Shown one piece after another: positions 42,298-50,053 of a stretch of DNA of 64,000 nt. How positions within the stretch are numbered: the first letter of the stretch is position 1; each line of letters begins with the position of its first letter. A model generated the notes under the pieces. The model ran no database searches. It had not been told where the DNA came from and saw only the letters and a list, made by a program, of their open reading frames with translations. Location: contig NZ_CANMPJ010000002.1 of the NCBI RefSeq assembly GCF_947499705.1, positions 740,688-804,687 of the forward strand, given 5' to 3'. Position numbers and translations under genes: made by a program. Source of the DNA: an uncultured Erythrobacter sp. Lineage in GTDB: Bacteria > Pseudomonadota > Alphaproteobacteria > Sphingomonadales > Sphingomonadaceae.

Positions 42298-42843
42298 TTG
42301 ACGAGGGTCAGATCGATTGCCAACCTATGGAATTCTGCACTGCACCCCTGCAGTGAGGGTCAAACCATTGAAGTAACTGAATTAGTAGCGAAAGAAAAAG
42401 TGGCACTTGAACTTGAGTTGACGCAAAGGCAGCGCGAGGTCGCGGAAGGACTGGTTGCCGGAAAGAACATCCCGACCATCGCAGAGGAGCTCGGCATAAC
42501 CGAGAGCCGCGTGAATCAGATCGTTCGAGCGCTCAAGGACCGTTTCAAAGTCGAAACCCAGGCCGGAATCGCCGCGACATTCAGACGCTCCAGCGCGACC
42601 GAGATCCATTCGGCTGATGAGGTTGCAGAGGAATTCGCCGACCATTCGGCGGACGAAACCCTTGTGCCTGATTATCTCAATGGCCCAAACGCGACTGTGA
42701 ATCGCGTGACCGCGATCCTGGCGCTGGCGTTTCTCATCTCGGCAATTGGCCTCGCTCTTGTTTTGTTCGCCACGACGATGAGCGATGCATCGGATGGGAA
42801 GGTTGAAATCGAAGGTCAGGGTGATCGGCCAATATCGACATGA
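42298..42843 (+). CDS. LuxR-type HTH protein with C-terminal membrane anchor
   Basis: The frame encodes up to 181 residues. Its start is uncertain: TTG at 42298 is the longest, but a perfect hairpin (42338-42355) falls inside, and an ATT at 42367 with AGGG upstream, or GTG at 42400, may be the real start. The HTH lies in LTQRQREVAEGLVAGKNIPTIAEELGITESRVNQIVRALKDRF, followed by an acidic linker and a single C-terminal membrane helix (TAILALAFLISAIGLALVLF). No receiver or autoinducer domain is present. The stop overlaps the next start (ATGA). A similar architecture occurs at 44805-45356. Confidence 0.7.
   Translation: MTRVRSIANLWNSALHPCSEGQTIEVTELVAKEKVALELELTQRQREVAEGLVAGKNIPTIAEELGITESRVNQIVRALKDRFKVETQAGIAATFRRSSATEIHSADEVAEEFADHSADETLVPDYLNGPNATVNRVTAILALAFLISAIGLALVLFATTMSDASDGKVEIEGQGDRPIST
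42338..42355 (+). promoter_or_regulatory. inverted repeat upstream of LuxR-type gene
   Basis: CACTGCA (42338-42344), CCCC, TGCAGTG (42349-42355) is a perfect 7-bp inverted repeat. It is flanked by GAGGGTCA at 42304 and 42356. It could be an operator or leader hairpin and argues for a coding start downstream of it. Confidence 0.4.
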
Positions 42844-43367
42844 TCGATGTGCTCGACCTTTTCTTCCAGTTCCTGGTCTACACAAGCCACTTTCGTGGTG
42901 AACTGCAGGACGTCTGGACAGTGGCGCTAATGTTCGCTTGCCTTCGGTGGGGAGGCGGTCCGGAAAAGATCGGCTTTGCTGTTTGGACTGTGCTTACCTT
43001 CAGCAGCACCGTTGTTCGGGCCCTGTATGATGGGCCGACTGCGGGTGAGGCTGAACTGGCCGCCGCCCTATGGACAGTACAGCCGATTGACCTGCTGACC
43101 GATGTGCTGCTCTTTGTTGGATTTGTCGCGATCGCACTTGTCGCGAACAGGAGATACATTTTTTGGGTTGCTGCTTTTCAGGTGATCGCTCTTTCTGCTC
43201 ACCTGCTGCGCGCCCTCATCGAGGGCATGACGCCGTTCACCTACGTATTCATGACGGTCGCACCCGGCTGGGCGCAGGTCTTCATTTTTACCTATGGCTT
43301 GATTGCGCACACTCGCCGTGAGCCCAATCGCTACGCCGATTGGCGCTGGCAGGTTAAAACCGCTTAG
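42840..43367 (+). CDS. polytopic membrane protein paired with LuxR-type anchor protein
   Basis: This 175-residue protein has about four to five membrane helices. Its C-terminal half (DLLTDVLLFVGFVAIALVANRRYIFWVAAFQVIALSAHLLRALIEG) aligns by eye with the membrane protein at 43795-44430 (VLADIIGLIGLYAISRSSRSYWPLCAVALQGLTIGTHLVRLVID), so the two are distant paralogues. It is translationally coupled to the LuxR-type gene and convergent, with 4-bp overlap, with the gene at 43364. The role is unknown; it may sense or control the anchored regulator. Confidence 0.6.
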   Translation: MIDVLDLFFQFLVYTSHFRGELQDVWTVALMFACLRWGGGPEKIGFAVWTVLTFSSTVVRALYDGPTAGEAELAAALWTVQPIDLLTDVLLFVGFVAIALVANRRYIFWVAAFQVIALSAHLLRALIEGMTPFTYVFMTVAPGWAQVFIFTYGLIAHTRREPNRYADWRWQVKTA

Positions 43368-43798
43368 GACCCTTTCGGTTCGAAATAGATCACGCCCTTT
43401 TCAAGCGCGCTCGGTCCGAACTTGCGGTGCACTTTCCACTTTCTTTCGTGCGCTTCGCTCCGGATCTTTATTTCGCGTTGTTCTTTGCGGGTCCATAGCC
43501 AGCCACCGACGATGCCAGCGAAACCGAGAAATACGACACCGCCAACCGCGAGCCAGCTCTGCGGTTCGAACTGGGATTCGAGCAGGGCGACCAGGCCGAA
43601 CAGCAGAACCACGATCCCGGCCAGGATCGGGGCCCACCCAAATTGGCTTGAGCCGTAGGCGTCCTGACGCTCCTTAAGATAAGCCATCATGATCGGCCAC
43701 GCGGTCGCCATCGCTTCTGAGCGCCCTTGAAGGCGGCCTTCGCGCAAACCGGCATTGTACATCGCGCGGTCGACACCGCCGACCTTTTTCATACTCAT
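43364..43798 (-). CDS. membrane protein, last gene of the second LuxR-type operon
   Basis: This 144-residue protein has a soluble N-terminal helix (RAMYNAGLREGRLQGRSEA), two membrane segments (about residues 55-70 and 82-98), and a basic cytoplasmic tail (RKEQREIKIRSEAHERKWK). Its start overlaps the stop of the upstream paralogous membrane gene (ATGA). No family recognised. Confidence 0.55.
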   Translation of the reverse strand: MSMKKVGGVDRAMYNAGLREGRLQGRSEAMATAWPIMMAYLKERQDAYGSSQFGWAPILAGIVVLLFGLVALLESQFEPQSWLAVGGVVFLGFAGIVGGWLWTRKEQREIKIRSEAHERKWKVHRKFGPSALEKGVIYFEPKGS

Positions 43799-44430
43799 GA
43801 CACGATCCTCACGGTTTTTTCAGGGTCGGGCTCGACAAGAATGCGGGCCACCGGATTTTCGAATTCCTCCCAAAGATCGGGATCGCGCCATTGCTGGTAC
43901 GGCCCCTCTTTGCGAAGTTTGATTTGATGCAGAATAGTGGCGGTCAGAATGGTCAGCATAACCAGCAAGGTCGGCCCGCTTTTCAGGACGGAGTATGCAA
44001 TGCCGATAATCCGCTCGGCATCGATGACGAGCCGCACAAGATGCGTGCCGATGGTCAGGCCCTGAAGCGCCACTGCGCAGAGCGGCCAATACGACCGGGA
44101 CGACCGTGATATGGCGTACAGCCCGATAAGCCCGATAATGTCCGCCAGAACCGACGCGGCATCGACAGTCTGATAGCGCGGCGGCATCAATTCGTAGGTG
44201 ACGTTCTGCACAGTCGCCATGTATATCAACGTCAGCGCTGCCAGCCTTTCCGGTCCCAGATGGCGGTCAAATGGGAGCCATCGCCAGAGCTGGTTTCGCA
44301 GGCCCGATTGCTGGCGCTGCGACCACTTTTCTGGCGACGGCATTCCACCCCAAATCAAGGCGGCAATTAGAGTTGCAATCAACAGCGGGTAAAATATTGC
44401 CGCCATCAAGATTTGGAGTTCAGTGGTCAC
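43795..44430 (-). CDS. polytopic membrane protein, paralogue of 42840-43367
   Basis: This 211-residue protein has about five membrane helices, with an extra N-terminal helix and a loop relative to the partner at 42840. Shared features are an Asp-containing helix, then SYWPLCAVALQGL, THLVRLVID and a final helix followed by charged residues. The C-terminal tail (YQQWRDPDLWEEFENPVARI) is cytosolic and distinctive. Coupled to neighbours on both sides (3 bp from the gene at 44434; ATGA overlap with 43798). Confidence 0.6.
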   Translation of the reverse strand: MTTELQILMAAIFYPLLIATLIAALIWGGMPSPEKWSQRQQSGLRNQLWRWLPFDRHLGPERLAALTLIYMATVQNVTYELMPPRYQTVDAASVLADIIGLIGLYAISRSSRSYWPLCAVALQGLTIGTHLVRLVIDAERIIGIAYSVLKSGPTLLVMLTILTATILHQIKLRKEGPYQQWRDPDLWEEFENPVARILVEPDPEKTVRIVS

Positions 44431-44433
44431 AGA

Positions 44434-44775
44434 TTACGCGACCTCGCGAAGATGCGAAACAGTTGAGCCCTCATCGCGCTGCTTCGGACAAAGCGGTGGG
44501 AAGTCGCCCATTTCCTTGATCTTGTGCTCTGCGCGGACATGCGCGCTGCCGACCTTTTCAAGCGCGGTAAAGCCGCAGTCGATGGACGATTTGATATCTG
44601 CGATAGTCTTGCGTGACGAGATGGGAGATTCCCCGACATCGGCGCAGAATTCCATCATCTTGGAGCCAAGTTCCATTGTGGCGGCAAGTGACGCGTAAGC
44701 TTGTTTCTCGGCTGCGTGGCAAAGATCGCTAACTGCAATTGCGCGGGCGGTCATTTCATCATGTGTCATCGGCAT
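44434..44775 (-). CDS. hypothetical soluble helical protein
   Basis: This encodes 113 residues with no signal peptide or membrane segment, predicted mostly helical (ARAIAVSDLCHAAEKQAYASLAATMELG). Three Cys are present (near residues 19, 44 and 66). It sits second in the minus-strand operon between the LuxR-type gene and the paralogous membrane protein. No family recognised. Confidence 0.5.
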   Translation of the reverse strand: MPMTHDEMTARAIAVSDLCHAAEKQAYASLAATMELGSKMMEFCADVGESPISSRKTIADIKSSIDCGFTALEKVGSAHVRAEHKIKEMGDFPPLCPKQRDEGSTVSHLREVA

Positions 44776-44804
44776 TGTTGTCTCCGTTGGTGCATTTGCA
44801 CAAT

Positions 44805-45356
44805 CTACGAAGGCACATCGCCGCTTAAGAAAACGCTCGTGAGAAGCGCTAACGCGGCGATCAGGACCAGCAAAACCACAAAGCCCAGCATCAGAACGAG
44901 CGTCAGCGCGACCTGCGTGCGGACCGGATGTTTGGCCCTTTGTACCCCAAGGCGCGAGCCGAACACCTCCCTTTCCAATCGCTCCGCAAAGACGGGGTCT
45001 GCGAAAAATTCGGGAGGGATTTCGATCGCGTCCTCAAAGTCCTCATCAGCGGATTCGGGCATTTGTTCGAGACCAGAAAAACCGTGTACAGATTCTCCGT
45101 ACAGGTCGCGCAGCCGCTTGTACTCGCGCACCGAATGCCATTTGTTGTTGGTGCCAAGCTTCTCTCGAATACGTCGCAGCATGCCGTTGACCGCGTCTTC
45201 GCCTACGCCGCGCACCTCTGCGATCGCTGCATTGTCGCGGTGGCCATCATCGGCGATTTCGAGCAGTTGCTTTTGATCAGCGGTAAGCGCCTCCCAGCGG
45301 CGAAGATCTTCCGCGTCTGGAACTGGAGATGGGTTTGCGCTCTGCTTCACAGTCAA
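44805..45356 (-). CDS. LuxR-type HTH protein with C-terminal membrane anchor
   Basis: This 183-residue protein repeats the layout of the protein at 42298-42843: an N-terminal HTH (ALTADQKQLLEIADDGHRDNAAIAEVRGVGEDAVNGMLRRIREKLG, about residues 28-72), an acidic linker and one C-terminal membrane helix (TLVLMLGFVVLLVLIAALALL). It leads the minus-strand operon of four genes. As no sensor domain is present, the membrane partner probably carries the sensing role. Binding to membrane-proximal DNA is plausible but not shown. Confidence 0.7.
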   Translation of the reverse strand: MTVKQSANPSPVPDAEDLRRWEALTADQKQLLEIADDGHRDNAAIAEVRGVGEDAVNGMLRRIREKLGTNNKWHSVREYKRLRDLYGESVHGFSGLEQMPESADEDFEDAIEIPPEFFADPVFAERLEREVFGSRLGVQRAKHPVRTQVALTLVLMLGFVVLLVLIAALALLTSVFLSGDVPS

Positions 45357-45520
45357 AAGATACTGTTTGTCGCATAGAGTGCAATGATCGGACTGATTTT
45401 TGCCGGTGGGGGAAATGGCGTGATTTACGCTAGGAAACCGGGCGATTCTCCCAACTTCGAAGGTAAAACAAGGCCATAATCACCAGGTGCGGCGCTCTTG
45501 GATCGCGGAACTGAAAGATT

Positions 45521-45554
45521 GTGCGGATTCGGATCAATATGGATCTAACCGCAC
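45521..45554 (-). terminator. possible terminator after the cco cluster
   Basis: GTGCGG (45521-45526) pairs with CCGCAC (45549-45554), with an inner GATC pairing. It lies just past the end of the cco operon on the minus strand and before the LuxR-type operon. The T-run is weak. Confidence 0.3.
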
Positions 45555-45569
45555 AGCGATCACGCGCGG

Positions 45570-45797
45570 TTAGGCGACTTCCTGTCTTTGCTTTGGATCG
45601 AATTGCTTTCTGCAATTGCCTGCATGGCATGCTTTCTGATGGCAGTCGGAGGCTGGCATTTCATCCTCGTCGCCGAGCGAAATGGTGATTGAGCCGCCAT
45701 CGCACAGCGTCATGGTCAGCGTGTCCTCTGCTTCGCTCGGCAGAGGGCCGGTGACCAAGGGAACAATTGCGAGGATTGCGAGCGCAGAGCCATTCAT
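45570..45797 (-). CDS. small Cys/His-rich secreted protein after ccoS
   Basis: This 75-residue protein has a signal peptide (MNGSALAILAIVPLVTG), then TLTMTLCDGGSITISLG and a C-terminal block with C52-H53, C57-H58 and C62 (DCHQKACHAGNC). The gene overlaps the ccoS stop (ATGA), so it is translated with the cbb3 assembly genes. Cys/His spacing suggests metal binding, probably copper, in the periplasm. I do not recognise a named family. Confidence 0.6.
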   Translation of the reverse strand: MNGSALAILAIVPLVTGPLPSEAEDTLTMTLCDGGSITISLGDEDEMPASDCHQKACHAGNCRKQFDPKQRQEVA

Positions 45798-45943
45798 TGC
45801 TGATCTTCCTCGTCAATGAGGATACGGTTGGCGGCACCGTCCATGTCGTCATACTGCCCGGTTCGCATCGCCCAGAAGAATGCAGCGAGACCGAGCGCGC
45901 CCAGACCGAGCGCGATGGGGATAAGGAACGCCAGACCTGTCAT
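45794..45943 (-). CDS. ccoS: cbb3-type cytochrome oxidase assembly protein CcoS
   Basis: This small 49-residue protein has one membrane helix (LAFLIPIALGLGALGLAAFFWAM) followed by the CcoS signature RTGQYDDMDGAANRIL. CcoS is needed for cofactor insertion into cbb3 oxidase. Its start overlaps the ccoI stop (ATGA), and its stop overlaps the start of the Cys/His-rich gene. Confidence 0.93.
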   Translation of the reverse strand: MTGLAFLIPIALGLGALGLAAFFWAMRTGQYDDMDGAANRILIDEEDQQ

Positions 45944-48063
45944 TTGGCAGCTCCCGACAGGCGCAAGGAATTCGCGACCACCACCAGCGAACTGACCGAC
46001 ATCGCGATGGCTGCAATCAGCGGGGTAACATAGCCGAAAAGCGCAAGCGGCACGGCGAGCACGTTGTAGCCAATCGCGAAGCCGAAATTCTGCCTGACGA
46101 TCTGCATGGTGCGCCGCGCGACCCGGATCGCAAGAGCAACCGGCATCAGTTTCTCACCGATGAACACCGCATCGGCGGCCTGCTGGCTAGCATCGGAGGC
46201 GGTGCCGGGTGCAATCGAGGCGTGGGCAGCAGCGAGGGCGGGACCATCGTTGAGGCCGTCACCGACCATCAGTGGCTTGCGACCTTCTGCGCGCAAGGCC
46301 TCAAGCGAAGCGAGTTTGTCTTGCGGGCTGGCGGAACCGGCGGCTGGGAGTCCCAGTTGGGTGGCAACCGCTTCGACGGCCATGGCCCGATCTCCGGAGA
46401 GGATGCTTGAGGAAATACCTGCCTGTTCGAGCGCCGCGATTGTCTCCGCAGCATCACCTCGCAGAGGATCAGCGAATGACAGCATTTGGATGTCCTCGCC
46501 GAAGGTGAGACGCGACGCCAGATCGTTGGATTGCTGATCTGGTCGTTCAAGTGAGACCGGTTTGCCATTCCACCAGCCGGCAAGCCCCAGACCGGCCTCC
46601 TCGGCGACGTCCGACACCTTGGCGGCCCTTACGCCTTCGCGTCGAAGCGCAGCGGCGAGCCCGCGGCTGAGCGGGTGGCGGCTGTGCTGCGCCAGACCGA
46701 GTGCCACGGAACGTGCTTCGTCGGTCAGCTCAGAAATGTCGGGCTGCGGTTCGCCCAACGTCAGCGTGCCGGTCTTGTCGAATATGGCGGTATCGCATTC
46801 GGCGAGCCGCTCCAGTGCGCTTCCATCCTTCACCAGCAATCCGCGCTTGAGCAGCGCCCCTGATGCGACCACCTGCGCTGTCGGAACCGCAAGGCCCATC
46901 GCGCAGGGGCACGTGATGATCAGAACCGCAATCGCAATCAGCAGCGATTGGTGCCAGCCTGCCCCGGCGATCATCCATCCGGCGAAGGCCAGCGCAGCGA
47001 GTATGTGCACGACCGGCGCATAGGCCCGGCTCGCACGGTCGGCGATGCGGACATAGTTGCTGCGCGACTGTCCCGCTTCGTCCATCAAGCGCGCGATCTC
47101 GGCTATGGCGGTGTAATCTGCAACTTTGGTCAGCCGCACGCGGATCGGGCTGCCTAGGTTGATCGATCCGGCATGGACGACGCTGCCGATGCCAACGTGC
47201 TCAGGCGCGCTTTCGCCAGTTAGCATCGAATTGTCGATTGCGCTGTTGCCGTCCTCGACTTCGCCATCGGCGGCGAGCGCCTCACCCGCAGCGACCAGCA
47301 CGAGCATGCCGGGTTCGAGATCGCCTGCGGCAATCCGCTGCGTGGTGTCATCCGGCCCGATCACGCTGGCGCTTTTGCCCATCCGCCCGAGCAACGCGCC
47401 GATCCCTGCTCGGGTGCGGGTGCGCATCTCGGCATCGAGCGCCCGGCCTGCGAGCAGGAAGAACAGCAGCATCACAGCGCTTTCGAAATAGGCGTGTTCG
47501 CCGCCGGTCACGGTCTCGTAGAGACTGAGCGCGGTGGCGAGGATCACCCCGATCGAGATCGGCACATCCATGTTGGTGCGGCGGAATTTGAGCGCCATCC
47601 AGGCCGAAGCGAAGAACGGACGGCCCGCATAGGCGATCACCGGCATCGCGATCAGTGCGGAGAGCCAGTGGAACAGCTCGCGGGTCGATCCTTCCGCGCC
47701 CGACCAGATGCTAACCGACAGCAGCATGATGTTCATCATGCCGAAGCCTGCGACCGCGAGCGCGCGCATGAGCTGCTTGTGCTCCTTGTCGTCATTGCCG
47801 AGCGGGTTGTCAGCAATGGGCTGGGCTTCGAAACCGAGATGCAGCAGGGCGTCGCCAAGCGCGTCCTCGCCCAGTGCCGGATCGTGCTCGATGGCGACGC
47901 GCTTGGCTGAGAAGTTCACCCGCGCGGCGGCAATGCCATCGACTTTGGGCAATTCGCGCTCGATCTTGGCCATGCACCCGGCGCAGCGCATGCCCGGCAC
48001 CGTAAAGCGGGTGCCGGTCAATTCCGCCGAACTAGTGTCTGCGAAGGCGACAGGGGCGTTCAC
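45940..48063 (-). CDS. ccoI: copper-transporting P-type ATPase for cbb3 oxidase
   Basis: This 707-residue P1B-type ATPase exports copper for cbb3 oxidase assembly. It has an N-terminal metal-binding motif MRCAGC (C27, C30), about eight membrane helices, the ion-path motif C385-P-C387, phosphorylation motif DKTGT with D429, an HP motif in SRHPLS, and GDGLNDGPA near 595. FixI/CcoI type is indicated by context. It overlaps ccoH upstream and ccoS downstream by 4 bp each. Confidence 0.95.
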   Translation of the reverse strand: MNAPVAFADTSSAELTGTRFTVPGMRCAGCMAKIERELPKVDGIAAARVNFSAKRVAIEHDPALGEDALGDALLHLGFEAQPIADNPLGNDDKEHKQLMRALAVAGFGMMNIMLLSVSIWSGAEGSTRELFHWLSALIAMPVIAYAGRPFFASAWMALKFRRTNMDVPISIGVILATALSLYETVTGGEHAYFESAVMLLFFLLAGRALDAEMRTRTRAGIGALLGRMGKSASVIGPDDTTQRIAAGDLEPGMLVLVAAGEALAADGEVEDGNSAIDNSMLTGESAPEHVGIGSVVHAGSINLGSPIRVRLTKVADYTAIAEIARLMDEAGQSRSNYVRIADRASRAYAPVVHILAALAFAGWMIAGAGWHQSLLIAIAVLIITCPCAMGLAVPTAQVVASGALLKRGLLVKDGSALERLAECDTAIFDKTGTLTLGEPQPDISELTDEARSVALGLAQHSRHPLSRGLAAALRREGVRAAKVSDVAEEAGLGLAGWWNGKPVSLERPDQQSNDLASRLTFGEDIQMLSFADPLRGDAAETIAALEQAGISSSILSGDRAMAVEAVATQLGLPAAGSASPQDKLASLEALRAEGRKPLMVGDGLNDGPALAAAHASIAPGTASDASQQAADAVFIGEKLMPVALAIRVARRTMQIVRQNFGFAIGYNVLAVPLALFGYVTPLIAAIAMSVSSLVVVANSLRLSGAAK

Positions 48064-48521
48064 GGGAGTTCGCTTTCCTCGGTCCAGTTCTTACCCCCTG
48101 CCGCGATGGTGAGCCGCATTGTCCAACGACCATTGCTCACAGTCTCGACTGAGCGAAATGAGCCATCCGCTTGGGAAGTGAAGGTGAGGCTGGCATAGTC
48201 GCGCTCACCAATTGGGCGGCGCAGTTCAGCGCTGACGGTGGCTCCGGCTGGCACACCTTCCGTCGAGATCACCACGTGACCGGCTTCGTCGCGCGCAGCT
48301 ATAGCCTCCCAGCCGAGCGCGCGGGACTTCTCGGCCTCTTCGAGCCAGCCGTTGAACTTCTGGCTGGCGACGTAGGAGTTCTCGACCACGATCCCATGGA
48401 ATCCGCCAACAGCAAGGCTGGCCATGTAGAAATTGACCGCAATGACGATCCCGAACCCGCCAACCATCACGCCGAGCATGTGACGGCCAGTGAACACTCG
48501 TTTGTCAGGGGCCGTTGCCAT
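48060..48521 (-). CDS. ccoH: FixH/CcoH family protein
   Basis: This 153-residue protein has one N-terminal membrane helix (MLGVMVGGFGIVIAVNFYMASLA) and a periplasmic FixH domain: GIVVENSYVASQKFN, then a beta-sandwich with LRRPIGERDY and WTMRLTIAAGG. CcoH helps assemble or stabilise cbb3 oxidase. The start codon shares one base with the ccoG stop, and its stop overlaps the ccoI start. Confidence 0.9.
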   Translation of the reverse strand: MATAPDKRVFTGRHMLGVMVGGFGIVIAVNFYMASLAVGGFHGIVVENSYVASQKFNGWLEEAEKSRALGWEAIAARDEAGHVVISTEGVPAGATVSAELRRPIGERDYASLTFTSQADGSFRSVETVSNGRWTMRLTIAAGGKNWTEESELP

Positions 48522-50053
48522 CAGAGGTCTCCGGGATTGGTGAAGTTGGTCGGGGCGATGTCTTGCTCGCGCTGCTCATCAAGCGATGTCAGGCGGAAGG
48601 TGAATTCACTCGCGATCTCGCCGGTGGGCACCATCACATAGGCGCGCACCACGCGGGTTTCGTTGGCGGGCACTTCGATCACTTGTTTGGCGGCGGCATC
48701 GTCGGCGCTAATCGCGTCGGTCCACATCACCGAGCCTGCGGGCAGGCCGATCAGCGCGACTTCCATCTCGCGAGGGCGGGCCTCCATATTGCGCAGCCTC
48801 AGAGTGTAGGAATTGCGCACCGCGCCGTCCTTCATCAGCATGAAAGGGGGATTTCGGTCGGGCGAGACGGTGAGATCGGTGTGCGTTCGCGTTCCGAGCG
48901 CGAATAGCATGGCGAGGCCAATCGCGCCCCAGACGCCGAAATAGATGAAAAGACGCGGGCGCAGCAGTGCTTTCCAAGCTGGTTCGGGGGTTGCCCCGGC
49001 CGCTTCGCGCTCGCACTGGTCGAGCGTCGCATAATCGATCAGCCCGCGCGGGCGGCCTATATCCTTCATCACCCGGTCGCAGGCATCGATACACAAAGCG
49101 CAGGTGATGCAGCCGATCTGCTGGCCTTCGCGAATGTCGATCCCGGTCGGGCACACCGCGACGCATTCGCGGCAATCGATGCAGTCGCCGTATTTCTCCG
49201 GCTCTTTCTGCGCTTTCTTCAGGCTGCCGCGCTGCTCACCGCGCCAATCCTTGTAGGTCACGATCAGCGATTGCTCATCGAGCATGGCGGCCTGAATGCG
49301 CGGCCACGGGCACATATAGACGCACACCTGTTCGCGCATGAACCCGCCGAGCCAGAAGGTGGTGAAGGTAAGAATGCCGACGGTGGCATAGGCAACCAGC
49401 GCGGCCTCTCCGGTGAAGAAGTCGACGAACAAGGTCGGCGCATCGGCAAAATAGAGGATCCACGCGCCGCCGGTGACCATGCTGATCAGCAGATAGACCG
49501 CCCATTTCGAAGTGCGCCGCGCGATCTTGCTCGGGCCCCATGGAGCCTTGTCGAGCCGCATCCGGGCATTGCGATCACCGTCGAAGAAGCGGTCGACATG
49601 CTGGAACAGGTCGGTCCACACGGTTTGCGGACAGGCATAGCCGCACCAAGCGCGGCCCACGGCTGTGGTGACGAGGAACAGCCCGACGCCCGCCATGATC
49701 AGCATGCCAGCGACGAAGTAAAACTCGTGCGGCCAGATCTCGATATCGAACATGTAGAAGCGCCGATGCGCGAGATCGATCAGCACCGCCTGATCAGGTG
49801 CATAGGGCCCGCGGTCCCAGCGTATCCATGGCGTGATGTAATAGATCGCCAAAGTGACGAGCATGATGAGCCATTTGAACCGCCGAAACGGCCCGTCGAT
49901 CCGCTTGTTGTGGACCGCTTTGCGCTTCTCGTAGAGATCCTGATGCTGCGGCGGACCGCCCGATCCGCCGCCGCCCTTGGGCTTTCCTCCAGGCACAGCT
50001 CCGCCCCAGTCGCGGGGCTCGGTTGCCGGTGCGGTGGTGTTAGCGCTGACCAT
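48521..50053 (-). CDS. ccoG: cytochrome c oxidase accessory protein CcoG
   Basis: This encodes 510 residues from the ATG at 50053; the longer frame to 50170 lies within ccoP and is rejected. Motifs: several membrane helices (LIMLVTLAIYYITPWIRWDRG, later WCGYACPQTVWTDLFQHVDR), two [4Fe-4S] motifs CIDCRECVAVCPTGIDIR and CITCALCIDACDRVM, and a C-terminal beta domain. CcoG is a membrane iron-sulfur protein that reduces copper for cbb3 assembly. The start overlaps the ccoP stop by 14 bp. Confidence 0.95.
   Translation of the reverse strand: MVSANTTAPATEPRDWGGAVPGGKPKGGGGSGGPPQHQDLYEKRKAVHNKRIDGPFRRFKWLIMLVTLAIYYITPWIRWDRGPYAPDQAVLIDLAHRRFYMFDIEIWPHEFYFVAGMLIMAGVGLFLVTTAVGRAWCGYACPQTVWTDLFQHVDRFFDGDRNARMRLDKAPWGPSKIARRTSKWAVYLLISMVTGGAWILYFADAPTLFVDFFTGEAALVAYATVGILTFTTFWLGGFMREQVCVYMCPWPRIQAAMLDEQSLIVTYKDWRGEQRGSLKKAQKEPEKYGDCIDCRECVAVCPTGIDIREGQQIGCITCALCIDACDRVMKDIGRPRGLIDYATLDQCEREAAGATPEPAWKALLRPRLFIYFGVWGAIGLAMLFALGTRTHTDLTVSPDRNPPFMLMKDGAVRNSYTLRLRNMEARPREMEVALIGLPAGSVMWTDAISADDAAAKQVIEVPANETRVVRAYVMVPTGEIASEFTFRLTSLDEQREQDIAPTNFTNPGDL

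Noticed and set aside
45525..45538. Possible FNR box upstream of the LuxR-type operon
   Set aside because: CGGATTCGGATCAA matches only 8 of 10, lies about 170 bp from the start, and overlaps a terminator-like hairpin.
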